From positions 1 to 17,934 of the forward strand of contig JALNXG010000073.1 in NCBI GenBank assembly GCA_023230485.1: a stretch of DNA of 17,934 nt, written 5' to 3'. The notes below the pieces were generated by a model. The model was not told the origin of the DNA. It saw only the letters and a program-made list of their open reading frames with translations, and ran no database searches. This DNA is from Melioribacteraceae bacterium. GTDB lineage: Bacteria > Bacteroidota > Ignavibacteria > Ignavibacteriales > Melioribacteraceae. Position numbers and translations under genes: made by a program. Below are positions 1 to 7,972 of the stretch, piece after piece. The stretch's first letter is position 1. The number at the start of each line of letters is the position of its first letter.

Positions 1-126
1 AGTAAAATTATGGTTGGCTCTCATGCTGTTTATAATTTTAGTAATGCATTTTATTTCTGGATTGGTGCTTCTGTTTTGTCAATGCTTCTTGCCTTAACAG
101 TTTGGAATGTTAAACCGACAGAATAA
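1..126 (+). CDS. C-terminal end of a membrane protein, possibly a transporter (partial)
   Basis: An open frame enters from the left edge and ends at TAA 124-126, giving the last 41 residues of a protein. The peptide has a hydrophobic, aromatic stretch (about residues 10-35, including FYFWIGASVLSMLLALTVW) that looks like a final transmembrane helix, followed by a short polar tail. The pattern resembles the last helix of a sugar/MFS-type transporter, but too little is present to name a family. The next gene starts 23 bases downstream, so the two may be co-transcribed. The identity as a membrane protein tail is likely; the transporter label is a guess. Confidence 0.5.
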   Translation, partial: SKIMVGSHAVYNFSNAFYFWIGASVLSMLLALTVWNVKPTE

Positions 127-149
127 TTTTTAATTAAAGGATTTATAAA

Positions 150-962
150 ATGAAAAAAGTAATTATTGTTTCTCTTTCTGTAATCACAATATTTCTTACT
201 GCCGGGTTTATAATTAATGGCAATAGGGAATTTAAGGAAATCAAAGTCTTTGATATGCCTGAAGCTCGTCAAGGTGTAGCAGTAGATAAAAACTTTATTT
301 ATGTAATTGGCTCTCAAGAAATTGGTAAATATGAGAAGATCTCCGGTAAATTAATTAAGAGATGGGAGCAAGATTCAACCGGTAAAATAATCCATCTCGA
401 TAGTGGATTGATTTACAAAGGGAAACTTTATTGTGCTCATTCCAATTACCCAGGAATACCAATGACAAGCTCCATCGAAATTTGGGATGTCAAAACTCTT
501 ACTCATCTCGATTCAAGGAGCTTAGGTATTAGTTGGGGTTCCTGCACTTGGATTGATAGATATAAGGATTCTTGGTGGGCTGCTTTTGCTCATTATGATA
601 AATGGAAAGAAGAAGCAAAAACTGATGTAAGGTGGACTACCGTAGTTCAATTTAATGATCAATGGCAGATGCTTGAGTCCTGGGTTTTCCCTGAGGAAGT
701 TCTTAAAAAATTTGGTATTATGAGTAATTCCGGTGGTTCTTGGGGTCCCGATGGGCTTCTTTATTGTACCGGGCATGATAATCCCGAATTGTATGCACTT
801 AAACTCCCCGAAATGGGTTCTGTTCTTGAACTTGTAGAAACAGTCCCTATAAACAATACCGGACAAGGAATTGCTTGGGATAGAAGTGAACCATATTCGA
901 TTTATACAATCAAGAAAAGTGACCGTCAGGTTGTTCATTCAAAACTGATATCACGTCCTTAA
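150..962 (+). CDS. Exported or membrane-anchored protein of unknown function, propeller-like
   Basis: 270 residues, starting at ATG 150 with an AAAGG ribosome-binding site about 11 bases upstream. Residues 1-23 form a basic start plus a hydrophobic segment, so the protein is exported or anchored by its N-terminus. There is no lipobox cysteine in it. The rest is soluble and unusually rich in Trp, with repeated strand-like blocks (for example EIWDV near 111, SWGPDGLLYCTGHDNPELYAL near 198, GQGIAWDRSEP near 245). The recurring blocks of the type W-x-P-D-G-x-L-Y-x-T-G-H-x-x-P-x-x-Y suggest a beta-propeller-like fold. Proteins of this look are sometimes labelled 'cycloisomerase' in related genomes, but I see no catalytic motif that supports this. 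It may share a transcript with the preceding membrane protein. Coding status is secure; the function is unknown. Confidence 0.75.
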   Translation: MKKVIIVSLSVITIFLTAGFIINGNREFKEIKVFDMPEARQGVAVDKNFIYVIGSQEIGKYEKISGKLIKRWEQDSTGKIIHLDSGLIYKGKLYCAHSNYPGIPMTSSIEIWDVKTLTHLDSRSLGISWGSCTWIDRYKDSWWAAFAHYDKWKEEAKTDVRWTTVVQFNDQWQMLESWVFPEEVLKKFGIMSNSGGSWGPDGLLYCTGHDNPELYALKLPEMGSVLELVETVPINNTGQGIAWDRSEPYSIYTIKKSDRQVVHSKLISRP

Positions 963-987
963 ATAGAATAAAATTTAATTTCATTTC

Positions 988-1014
988 ATTAATTGCAGAT
1001 AATTAATTATTTTT
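988..1014 (+). terminator. Weak AT-only hairpin, possible terminator
   Basis: A 7-bp inverted repeat ATTAATT / AATTAAT (988-994 and 1001-1007) with a 6-base loop is followed by TATTTTT. It sits 26 bases after the stop of the upstream gene. The stem contains no G or C, so it would be unstable, and in DNA this AT-rich such a match can arise by chance. Confidence 0.2.
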
Positions 1015-1075
1015 AGAAGTGGTTATTAAGACATTTTTATCCTAACTAAAAATTTATTAATTTTGGAGGGTTTCA

Positions 1076-2569
1076 ATGAAACTCATATTCAAATCTGCAA
1101 TTATTTTTATTCTCTTTGTTACTATTACAAATGCTCAGAGCGGTACTCGTTTAATTGATTTAAATGCCAAATCTATTGGTAGAGGTGGCACATCTATCGG
1201 CGTTTTCGATAACAATAATTTAATGATGACTAATCCGGCGGGAATCTCTTTTCTTAATAGTTCTGCTATTGATGTGAATCTATCTTTAATGTTCCCAAAA
1301 GTTCATTTCAAAAATTCAATTAATGACGCTGATGGAGACGATAATGTTTTTCCAATGCCTTCATTAAGCTATGTTAACAAATATGAAGATAGCAATTTCA
1401 CTTGGGGAATTGGATTTTTTACATATGGTGGTATGGGTGCTGATTTCAAATTAAACCATAATCTATTTCGTGATATGAATACCGGACAACTCGTTCCTCA
1501 AGAATATCATTCACAGATTGCTCTTATGCAGGGTGGTCTTACAGCAGCATATAAAGTATCAGAAAATATTTCAGTAGGTGCTTCTCTTCATCTAGTTTAT
1601 TCAACTCTCGAATTTTCCATGCCTTATTCATTAAAGACCTCGATAATGAATGGGATGGCAATGCCGGGAATGACTTTCGGTCAAATGTTCTCTGCTCCTC
1701 CACAAATGGGTGGATTCGGTTATGATGAAGTTACAGCTTATGCAAAAATGAGTGATCTTACAGCTCTAGGTTTCAATGGCAAAATCGGTTTCGCTTATAA
1801 AGTGAATGAAAATCTCTCAATCGGATTAAATTATTCTTCACCAATTTCGCTTACCTATAAAAAAGGGAAAGCAGAAATGGATATGACTGCACAATTAATG
1901 GATGGCTTCGGTAAAGCAGTTATGGGTTATATGATGCAGAATCCGGGATCAACTCAGCAACAGGCACAGGGTGCCATCATGGGACAGTTTACTCAGATGG
2001 GTATCGATCTTACTAAAGGTGCAGCTGCAACATACGACATGGAAGCTGAACTTGCTTTCCCACAATCATTCGGTTTCGGTATCTCCTATAAAACAAATAA
2101 TGATTTTATGGTAGCTGCTGATTTTGAGTATCTTAATTGGGCCGATGCATTCGATAAAATGTCTCTGAAATTATCGAATGGAAGTAATGCAAATATAAAT
2201 AAGATGCTCGGTTCATCATCAATGAATGTAGATTTCCCTATGAATTGGGAAAATTCACTTTTGATAAAAGTTGGTGTGGAATATAATGCCACTCCTGAAT
2301 TAAAATTAAGAGCCGGTTTTGCTAATGGTGCTAATCCTGTCCCTTCATCTACAATATTCTCTGTCTTCCCCGCGATTGTAGAAAATCATATTACAGCAGG
2401 TCTTAGTTATAAAGTTTCTGCTCCTCTTACAATAAATGCAGCTTTTGAGTTAGGTCTCGAAAATTCAGTTGATGGTTCTACACCTCACGTTTTAGCTCAT
2501 GAATATGAAGGAAGCACAAGTTCGCTTTCTACTACTTTACTGCATTTAGGAGTTTCGTATAATTTATAA
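1076..2569 (+). CDS. OmpP1/FadL/TodX-family outer-membrane beta-barrel protein
   Basis: 497 residues, starting at ATG 1076 behind a strong GGAGGG ribosome-binding site (1065-1070). Residues 1-20 are a signal peptide ending in TNA before QS. The mature start has the family pattern of a Gly-rich plug region (SIGRGGTSIG, 33-42) followed by a TNPAG motif (52-56). The remainder alternates as amphipathic barrel strands and ends in a C-terminal strand (LLHLGVSYNL) of the type used for barrel assembly. FadL-family proteins move hydrophobic compounds such as long-chain fatty acids across the outer membrane; the substrate here cannot be read from sequence. Two Met-rich segments are unusual: seven Met within residues 182-211 and eight within 268-308, the second also Gln-rich. 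They are probably extracellular or plug-facing loops. It appears to be a monocistronic unit. Confidence 0.85.
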   Translation: MKLIFKSAIIFILFVTITNAQSGTRLIDLNAKSIGRGGTSIGVFDNNNLMMTNPAGISFLNSSAIDVNLSLMFPKVHFKNSINDADGDDNVFPMPSLSYVNKYEDSNFTWGIGFFTYGGMGADFKLNHNLFRDMNTGQLVPQEYHSQIALMQGGLTAAYKVSENISVGASLHLVYSTLEFSMPYSLKTSIMNGMAMPGMTFGQMFSAPPQMGGFGYDEVTAYAKMSDLTALGFNGKIGFAYKVNENLSIGLNYSSPISLTYKKGKAEMDMTAQLMDGFGKAVMGYMMQNPGSTQQQAQGAIMGQFTQMGIDLTKGAAATYDMEAELAFPQSFGFGISYKTNNDFMVAADFEYLNWADAFDKMSLKLSNGSNANINKMLGSSSMNVDFPMNWENSLLIKVGVEYNATPELKLRAGFANGANPVPSSTIFSVFPAIVENHITAGLSYKVSAPLTINAAFELGLENSVDGSTPHVLAHEYEGSTSSLSTTLLHLGVSYNL

Positions 2570-2605
2570 TGGATAACAATTGGGTGTAAAGTCCCATTAG
2601 TAGCC

Positions 2606-2622
2606 CGAGTGCTATAAACTCG
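2606..2622. repeat. Small hairpin in intergenic stretch
   Basis: CGAGT (2606-2610) and ACTCG (2618-2622) can pair across a 7-base loop. The stretch 2595-2650 around it is less AT-rich than other spacers, also contains CTCGG at 2645-2649 that could compete for the left arm, and encodes nothing. It may be a worn copy of an interspersed repeat. I see no gene in 2570-2804 on either strand. Confidence 0.25.
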
Positions 2623-2703
2623 CATCACTATAAGAGTATTATTGGCTCGGCATCTCATTAAAAATTCTCATAAAAAAAAGATTTCCTATTGAATTTTTGC
2701 GTG

Positions 2704-2721
2704 CCGCCCCGGAAGGGGCGG
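2704..2721. repeat. GC-rich perfect hairpin, REP-like
   Basis: CCGCCCC (2704-2710) and GGGGCGG (2715-2721) form a perfect 7-bp stem with a GGAA tetraloop of GNRA type. It is an isolated, almost purely GC block in a spacer that is otherwise AT-rich, as is typical of extragenic palindromic repeats. It lies 134 bases after the upstream stop and is not directly followed by a T run (next bases ACTCGTTTT), so it would be a poor intrinsic terminator. Confidence 0.45.
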
Positions 2722-2804
2722 ACTCGTTTTATCTATCAAGTTCATCCAGCGCCGTATCTTTTTTCTTATCCAGTACTTCCATAAACTTATTTTTATTTTC
2801 TCTC

Positions 2805-2833
2805 TTGACTTGATAATTATATATCGATATATT
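2805..2833 (+). promoter_or_regulatory. Candidate vegetative promoter of the rex-hyd operon
   Basis: TTGACT (2805-2810), a 17-base spacer, then TATATT (2828-2833) matches a sigma-70-type -35/-10 pair well. It lies directly upstream of rex and would start transcription near 2840. The -10 element sits inside the TATCGATA repeat, so a protein bound there would block or modulate the promoter. Nothing was measured; AT-rich spacers give chance -10 matches, but the -35 and the spacing are good. Confidence 0.5.
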
Positions 2834-2863
2834 TATATCGATAAAAATATATCGATAGGTGGT
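2808..2863 (+). repeat. 14-bp tandem repeat with palindromic TATCGATA core, candidate operator
   Basis: Three exact copies of the self-complementary octamer TATCGATA start at 2822, 2836 and 2850, each exactly 14 bases apart. A degenerate copy (ACTTGATA, 2808) stands one period earlier, so GATA recurs at 2812, 2826, 2840 and 2854. The first full copy lies within a 14-bp perfect palindrome (2819-2832). The array runs from the -35/-10 spacer to the ribosome-binding site (AGGTGG, 2857-2862) of rex. It does not match the usual Rex operator (TTGTGAA-N4-TTCACAA or TTGTTAA-type), so either Rex here has a different site or another regulator binds. Confidence 0.55.
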
Positions 2864-2866
2864 TTT

Positions 2867-3529
2867 ATGGAAATGGTAGCAGAAAAACAGGTAAAAGCTC
2901 TTTCGGAGAGAACTTTAAGACGTCTTCCAAGATATATAGAAATCTTAAAACGTCTAAAAAGTGAGAAAATAGAGTTTGTTTCGAGCAATATGATTGCTGA
3001 TGAACTTGGTTTAGATTCAATTCAAGTCCGCAAAGACTTAGCCGCCACCGGTGTAACAGGTAAACCTAAACTCGGTTTTGCTATCGATGAATTGATTAAT
3101 GGAATTAAACACACTCTAAATTGGGATAATCAAACAGATGCGTTCTTAGTAGGTGCAGGTAGTCTAGGTAGTGCATTACTTGGCTATAAAACATTTTCAG
3201 ACCATGGATTAAACATAATAGCCGCATTTGAAAACGAACCATCCAAAGTATCAGGAATAATTAATAATATCACAATCCTCCCGATAGAAAAACTTTCTGA
3301 TATGGCTTTTAGAATGAAAGTTCATATTGGAGTGATAACAGTCCCGATTGACCAAGCGCAACATGTAGCCGATATGATGATTGAAGGTGGAATTAGAGCG
3401 ATATGGAATTTTGCTCCGATTCATCTTAAAGTGCCAGATTTTGTAATCGTAGAAAATGCTCAACTTTCACATTCCTTAGGAGTGCTGACACATAAACTTG
3501 CAGAGTCTTTAAAAGGAGAAAATAAATGA
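2867..3529 (+). CDS. rex: Redox-sensing transcriptional repressor Rex
   Basis: 220 residues from ATG 2867, the start supported by AGGTGG five bases upstream. A longer reading from TTG 2810 is possible but would translate the operator-like repeat and is unlikely. Residues 14-70 form the winged-helix DNA-binding domain (RTLRRLPRYIEILKRL, then SNMIADELGLDSIQVRKDLA and a GKPKLGF wing). From about 92 there is a Rossmann NAD(H)-binding domain with FLVGAGSLGSALLGY (93-107). The C-terminal helix would swap between subunits. Length fits the family (about 210-220). Rex proteins bind DNA when NAD+ is high and release it when NADH rises, derepressing fermentative and hydrogenase genes. The stop overlaps the start of the next gene (ATGA), which makes it the first gene of the hydrogenase operon. 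Confidence 0.93.
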   Translation: MEMVAEKQVKALSERTLRRLPRYIEILKRLKSEKIEFVSSNMIADELGLDSIQVRKDLAATGVTGKPKLGFAIDELINGIKHTLNWDNQTDAFLVGAGSLGSALLGYKTFSDHGLNIIAAFENEPSKVSGIINNITILPIEKLSDMAFRMKVHIGVITVPIDQAQHVADMMIEGGIRAIWNFAPIHLKVPDFVIVENAQLSHSLGVLTHKLAESLKGENK

Positions 3530-4041
3530 AAAACGAAAACGAAGCTGTGATGGCTCGAAAATTTGAAAAGGTTTGCGAAATCTTAGAACGCAACCATTAT
3601 GATGCTAACCGTTTGATACCCATACTTCAAAAAATCCAAGAAGAATATAGATATCTACCGGAGAAAATTTTGACTTTTGTGGCAACCTCATTAGGCATTT
3701 CCCCTGCCAAGGTTTATGGGGTTGCTACTTTCTATTCTCATTTTGCTCTTGAGCCAAAAGGGAAATATGTAATTAAAGTATGTGATGGAACTGCATGCCA
3801 CGTAAGAAATTCCTTGCCAATTGTAGATGCAATCCATAAAAAATTAGGTCTTTCAGAAACAAAACACACTACAGATGATATGATGTTTACTTTAGAAATG
3901 GTCTCCTGTTTAGGTGCCTGCGGACTCGCACCAGTTGTTGTAATAAATGAAGAAGTCCATTCCCTGATGACACCTGATAAAGCAGTTGCTGCCATCGATG
4001 CGATTATTAAGGAGGATGTTTATGAAACCGCAACTAATTAA
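3526..4041 (+). CDS. hydC: [FeFe] hydrogenase small flavoprotein-partner subunit HydC (NuoE-like)
   Basis: 171 residues, start ATG 3526 overlapping the rex stop by four bases, with AAAGGAGA upstream. The N-terminal half is the helical NuoE domain (about 12-75, ending GVATFYSHF) and the C-terminal half a thioredoxin-like [2Fe-2S] domain. The four cluster ligands are visible as CDGTAC (C86, C91) and CLGAC (C128, C132). In trimeric [FeFe] hydrogenases this subunit docks on the flavin subunit HydB and relays electrons between NAD(H) and the hydrogenase subunit. The same fold is complex I NuoE, but the adjoining HydB/HydA genes decide for the hydrogenase. The end overlaps the next gene by 20 bases, which points to translational coupling. 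Confidence 0.92.
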   Translation: MKNENEAVMARKFEKVCEILERNHYDANRLIPILQKIQEEYRYLPEKILTFVATSLGISPAKVYGVATFYSHFALEPKGKYVIKVCDGTACHVRNSLPIVDAIHKKLGLSETKHTTDDMMFTLEMVSCLGACGLAPVVVINEEVHSLMTPDKAVAAIDAIIKEDVYETATN

Positions 4042-5935
4042 TCTTGATAAAATAAAATCTGATTATATAGAGCACTACAGTCTAATAAAAAGAAGAATAA
4101 TAATTTGCGCGGGTACAGGATGTGTAGCAAATGGCTCACTTAAAATCTTTGCTCAATTTGAAAAACTTTTGGAAGAAAATGGTATTAAACATTTAATATC
4201 TCTTGAACTAAAAGAAGAAAAAGACGAGAAGAAAGATAACGTTTTACTTTCAGGAAGCGGATGCCAAGGTTTCTGCCAAATGGGACCGCTCGTTACTATT
4301 GAACCCGATGCTATTATGTACGTAAAAGTAAAAATCGAAGACGTTGAACGAATTATAAAAGAAACGTTAATCGATAATAAAGTAATCACTGATTTGGTTT
4401 ATACTGATCCACGCAATGGCAATAAATGTAAAGGGATAAAGGAAATTCCTTTTTATAATCAGCAGAGCAGATTCGTATTAAAAAAATGCGGTAAAATTAA
4501 TCCGGATGACGTGAATGAGTATATCTCTTTAGGCGGATATGAAGGTGCAAGAAAAGCCTATCTGGATATGTCTCCAAAAGATGTATGTGATGAACTGTTT
4601 TTTAGTGGACTTAGAGGAAGAGGCGGTGGAGGTTTTCCTACCGGTAAAAAATGGGAATTAGCTCTTAAAGAAACTTCAAATAAAAAATATATAATCTGTA
4701 ATGGTGATGAAGGAGATCCCGGTGCGTTTATGGATCGTAGTATTATGGAAGGTAATCCTCATTCAGTAATTGAAGGAATGATGATTGCTGCACGTGCTAT
4801 TGGCGCAGATGAAGGTTATATCTATGTGAGAATGGAATATCCATTGGCTGTCCGTAGACTTTTCTCTGCCGTTAAAAGAGCTGAAGATTTGGGCCTATTA
4901 GGTGAGAATATTTTCGGTTCAGGTCTTAATTTTAACATTACCATTATGGAAGGTGCCGGTGCATTTGTATGCGGTGAAGAAACTGCTTTAATGTCATCGA
5001 TTCAGGGAGAAAGAGGTATGCCAAATCCAAAACCTCCATTCCCATCTCAATCTGGTTTATTTGGGAAGCCGACTGTAATTAATAACGTAGAAACACTTAG
5101 TACGATACCATTAATATTACGTCTGGGGGCAGTTGAATTTTCTAATAGAGGAACAAAAAAATCTCCCGGCACAAAAACTTTTGCTTTAACAGGACACGTT
5201 GCTAATACCGGATTAATTGAAGTTCCATTCGGTACTACACTAAGAGAGATAGTTTATAATATCGGGGGTGGTGTAATTAATGAGGATGGTTCTCTTTCGA
5301 ATGAAGGATTCAAAGCAGTTCAGATCGGTGGACCTTCGGGTGGCTGCCTTACCGAAGAACATCTCGATCTCCAATTAGATTTTGATAATGTTACGGGTAT
5401 CGGGGCAATGATCGGTTCTGGTGGTTTAGTTGTAATGAATAAGCACACTTGTATGGTTTCGATTGCACGTTATTTTATGCAATTCACTCAAAATGAATCT
5501 TGCGGTAAATGTGTTCTCTGCCGCGAAGGGACCAAGCAGATGCTTGCTTTATTAGATGATATTGTTGAAGGTAGAGCTGATGAAACAACTCTTCCATTAT
5601 TAGAAGACCTTGCAAGAGCAGTAAAACTTGGTTCACTATGCGGACTTGGTAAAACGGCACCTAATCCGGTAATCTCTACATTAGCTTCTTTTAGAGAAGA
5701 GTATCTCGCACATATTCAGCATAAGCGCTGTCCAACAAGAAGATGTAAAGCATTACTTACTCCTACTATTGATCCGGAAAAATGTAAGGGTTGCGGAGTA
5801 TGTATTAAAAAATGTCCTACCGGGGCTATATCGGGTAATAGGAAAGAAGCACACGTTATTGATGAATCACTTTGCATTAAATGCATGGCTTGTTATGAAG
5901 CATGCAGATTAAATGCAGTTACTATCGGAGCTTAA
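4022..5935 (+). CDS. hydB: [FeFe] hydrogenase flavin subunit HydB (NuoF-like with added clusters)
   Basis: 637 residues from ATG 4022, placed behind a strong AAGGAGG (4009-4015). An upstream in-frame ATG at 3986 has no such site. Domains in order: an N-terminal thioredoxin-like [2Fe-2S] domain (C29, C34, C81, C85); the NuoF FMN/NAD(H) domain with GLRGRGGGGFPTG (196-208) and NGDEGDPGAFMDR (227-239); an SLBB segment; the NuoF [4Fe-4S] site (CGKCVLC, C494/C497/C500, with C540); a Cys pair C570/C575; and a C-terminal two-cluster ferredoxin domain (C588-C598 and C618-C628). This architecture is that of HydB of NAD- and ferredoxin-linked hydrogenases rather than complex I NuoF, which lacks the terminal domains. 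It probably holds the FMN where electrons from H2 are split between NAD+ and ferredoxin. Two bases separate its stop from hydA. Confidence 0.93.
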   Translation: MKPQLINLDKIKSDYIEHYSLIKRRIIICAGTGCVANGSLKIFAQFEKLLEENGIKHLISLELKEEKDEKKDNVLLSGSGCQGFCQMGPLVTIEPDAIMYVKVKIEDVERIIKETLIDNKVITDLVYTDPRNGNKCKGIKEIPFYNQQSRFVLKKCGKINPDDVNEYISLGGYEGARKAYLDMSPKDVCDELFFSGLRGRGGGGFPTGKKWELALKETSNKKYIICNGDEGDPGAFMDRSIMEGNPHSVIEGMMIAARAIGADEGYIYVRMEYPLAVRRLFSAVKRAEDLGLLGENIFGSGLNFNITIMEGAGAFVCGEETALMSSIQGERGMPNPKPPFPSQSGLFGKPTVINNVETLSTIPLILRLGAVEFSNRGTKKSPGTKTFALTGHVANTGLIEVPFGTTLREIVYNIGGGVINEDGSLSNEGFKAVQIGGPSGGCLTEEHLDLQLDFDNVTGIGAMIGSGGLVVMNKHTCMVSIARYFMQFTQNESCGKCVLCREGTKQMLALLDDIVEGRADETTLPLLEDLARAVKLGSLCGLGKTAPNPVISTLASFREEYLAHIQHKRCPTRRCKALLTPTIDPEKCKGCGVCIKKCPTGAISGNRKEAHVIDESLCIKCMACYEACRLNAVTIGA

Positions 5936-5937
5936 TT

Positions 5938-7962
5938 ATGAAAAAGAATACAATTAATATAAATGGAAGAGAAGTAGAATTTAATGATGAAAGAAATCTT
6001 CTCGAAGTAATACGATGTGCTAATATTGAAATACCCACATTCTGTTACCATTCGGAATTAAGTACTTATGGTGCGTGCAGAATGTGCGTTGTCGATATCG
6101 AAGGAAGAGGAATTGTTACTTCATGTACAATCAAACCCGAAGCCGGACTTAAAGTAAAAACACACACTAAAGAAGTACGTGATATCAGAAAAATTGCTCT
6201 CGAACTTCTGCTTGCTAATCATGATAAAAGTTGTACTACATGCGTGAAAAGCGCAAGCTGTAAACTGCAAGATTTAGCTAATAAATTAGGCGTGGATAAA
6301 GTTCGCTTTAAAATGACTGAAGAAGTAAAACCGATCGATTGGTCATCTGACGCTTTAGTTAGGGATAATAATAAGTGTATTCTGTGCGGTGATTGCGTAA
6401 GAGCATGTTATGAAATTCAAGGAATTGGCGCTATCGATTTTATTCATCGTGGTTCTAAAGTATCCGTTAGTCCGGCATTCGGAAAAGATTTAGCAAAAGT
6501 CGAATGCGTTGATTGCGGACAGTGCGCTAGAGTATGTCCTACCGGTGCAATTACTCCTAAATTCCAAACAAGTGAAGTATGGAAGGAAATTGATAATCCA
6601 AATAAAACGGTTGTTGCACAGATTGCCCCTGCCGTAAGAGTTGCAATCGGAGAATTATTCGGAATGAAACCGGGCACTTTATTAATTGGTCAGATTTCAG
6701 CAGCACTTAAAATGATTGGTTTCGATAAAGTGTTTGATACATCTTTCGCTGCGGATCTAACTGTAATTGAAGAAACAAATGAATTTATAAATAGGAAATC
6801 AACCGGCGAGAAACTCCCTCTCTTTACTTCATGCTGTCCGGGCTGGGTAAAATATGCCGAACAATATTTCCCTGAATGTCTTCCTAATTTATCTTCATGC
6901 AAATCGCCTCAACAGATGTTTGGCTCTGTGGCTAAAGAGATTCTCCCTGAACAGTTGAATGTAAAAAGGGAAGACCTCGTAGTAGTTTCAATTATGCCAT
7001 GTACAGCTAAAAAAGTGGAGGCAAATAGAGACGAATTTACTAATGGTAAAGAAAAAGAAGTTGATTATGTAATTACTACTCAAGAATTAGCGGCAATGAT
7101 TAAGCAAGCGGGAATTGATTTTGAAAACTTAACACCTGAATCACTCGATTTACCTATGGGATTCAAAACCGGTGCGGGAGTAATTTTCGGCAATAGTGGT
7201 GGCGTTTCAGAAGCAGTTCTTAGATATGCTTACGAAAAAATTAATGGCGTACGCCTCAATCATGTTGAGTTTTCAGATATTAGAGGAACTGAATCAATTC
7301 GAGAAGCAAGCATTCAACTCAATGGTGTGACCGTAAATATGGCAATTGTAAGCGGACTTAAAAACGCAAAAGAATTGATGATTAAGATAAAATCCGGTGA
7401 AGCTCATTATGATTTAGTAGAAGTAATGGCATGTCCGGGCGGTTGTATCGGTGGAGCAGGTCAACCATACATTTTTGATGAAAGGGCTAAGAATGAAAGA
7501 ACTAAAGGTCTTTTCGATAATGATAAAACTTTGCAGTTACATAAATCGCAGGATAATCCATATATCCAAGAATTGTATAAAAACCTACTTTTGGAGCCGG
7601 GAAGTAGTAAGGCACACAATTTGCTACATACTACGTATCACAACCGGAAACGTGTTTTTGATTCTGAATTGAGCTTAATTGATGGAATCGATTCCCAAAA
7701 GATAGAAATAAAGGTTTGTGTGGGCACTAATTGTTATTTGAAAAAGTCGCAAAAATTAATGGCAGGCCTTCTTAAGCATCTTGAAGATAAGAATCTTAAA
7801 AACTGTGTCGATCTGGATGCAACATTCTGTATGGAGAAATGCAGTGAAGGACCTAACGTTATGATTGCAGGGGAACATATTCCTCAATGTACTTTAGAAA
7901 AAGCAATTGATGTTCTAAATACTAAATTGGAAACAGCGAGAATGGAATTAAAGAAATCGTAA
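5938..7962 (+). CDS. hydA: Catalytic subunit HydA of trimeric electron-bifurcating [FeFe] hydrogenase
   Basis: 674 residues from ATG 5938; an in-frame ATG at 5902 lies inside hydB and is unlikely. Domains: ferredoxin-like [2Fe-2S] (C36, C47, C50, C63); His-Cys [4Fe-4S] site (H95, C99, C102, C108); two [4Fe-4S] clusters (C147-C157, C190-C200); then the H-cluster domain with all three signatures intact, TSCCPGW (298-303, including proton-transfer C300), MPCTAKKVE (353-361) and VMACPGGCIGGAGQP (496-510). The small-subunit-like segment follows, and a C-terminal thioredoxin-like [2Fe-2S] domain completes the protein (C594, C599, C631, C635). The extra C-terminal cluster is typical of the trimeric Thermotoga-type enzyme (group A3), which couples H2 formation to joint oxidation of NADH and reduced ferredoxin, or the reverse. 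It needs HydEFG maturases, not present here. Confidence 0.95.
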   Translation: MKKNTININGREVEFNDERNLLEVIRCANIEIPTFCYHSELSTYGACRMCVVDIEGRGIVTSCTIKPEAGLKVKTHTKEVRDIRKIALELLLANHDKSCTTCVKSASCKLQDLANKLGVDKVRFKMTEEVKPIDWSSDALVRDNNKCILCGDCVRACYEIQGIGAIDFIHRGSKVSVSPAFGKDLAKVECVDCGQCARVCPTGAITPKFQTSEVWKEIDNPNKTVVAQIAPAVRVAIGELFGMKPGTLLIGQISAALKMIGFDKVFDTSFAADLTVIEETNEFINRKSTGEKLPLFTSCCPGWVKYAEQYFPECLPNLSSCKSPQQMFGSVAKEILPEQLNVKREDLVVVSIMPCTAKKVEANRDEFTNGKEKEVDYVITTQELAAMIKQAGIDFENLTPESLDLPMGFKTGAGVIFGNSGGVSEAVLRYAYEKINGVRLNHVEFSDIRGTESIREASIQLNGVTVNMAIVSGLKNAKELMIKIKSGEAHYDLVEVMACPGGCIGGAGQPYIFDERAKNERTKGLFDNDKTLQLHKSQDNPYIQELYKNLLLEPGSSKAHNLLHTTYHNRKRVFDSELSLIDGIDSQKIEIKVCVGTNCYLKKSQKLMAGLLKHLEDKNLKNCVDLDATFCMEKCSEGPNVMIAGEHIPQCTLEKAIDVLNTKLETARMELKKS

Positions 7963-7972
7963 ATAACATATA

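Noticed and set aside
522..938. 138-codon minus-strand ORF opposite the propeller-like gene
   Set aside because: The plus-strand protein has a signal peptide, ribosome-binding site and protein-like composition; the antisense product has none of these.
2810..2866. N-terminal extension of Rex from a TTG codon
   Set aside because: It would translate the TATCGATA repeat into a low-complexity Ile/Tyr stretch, lacks a ribosome-binding site and overlaps the promoter; ATG 2867 has AGGTGG at the right distance.
2570..2866. Canonical Rex operator (TTGTGAA or TTGTTAA dyad) upstream of rex
   Set aside because: I looked for it on both strands and found no acceptable match; only the TATCGATA array is present.
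3986..4021. Longer start for HydB
   Set aside because: The extra 12 residues lie within hydC and have no ribosome-binding site, while ATG 4022 follows AAGGAGG.
5902..5937. Longer start for HydA
   Set aside because: The extension reads out of frame through the last ferredoxin motif of hydB; the start at 5938 gives the normal start of the [2Fe-2S] domain.
7451..7672. 73-codon ORF in another frame inside hydA
   Set aside because: It lies wholly within the conserved hydrogenase gene and its product looks like random translation of AT-rich DNA.
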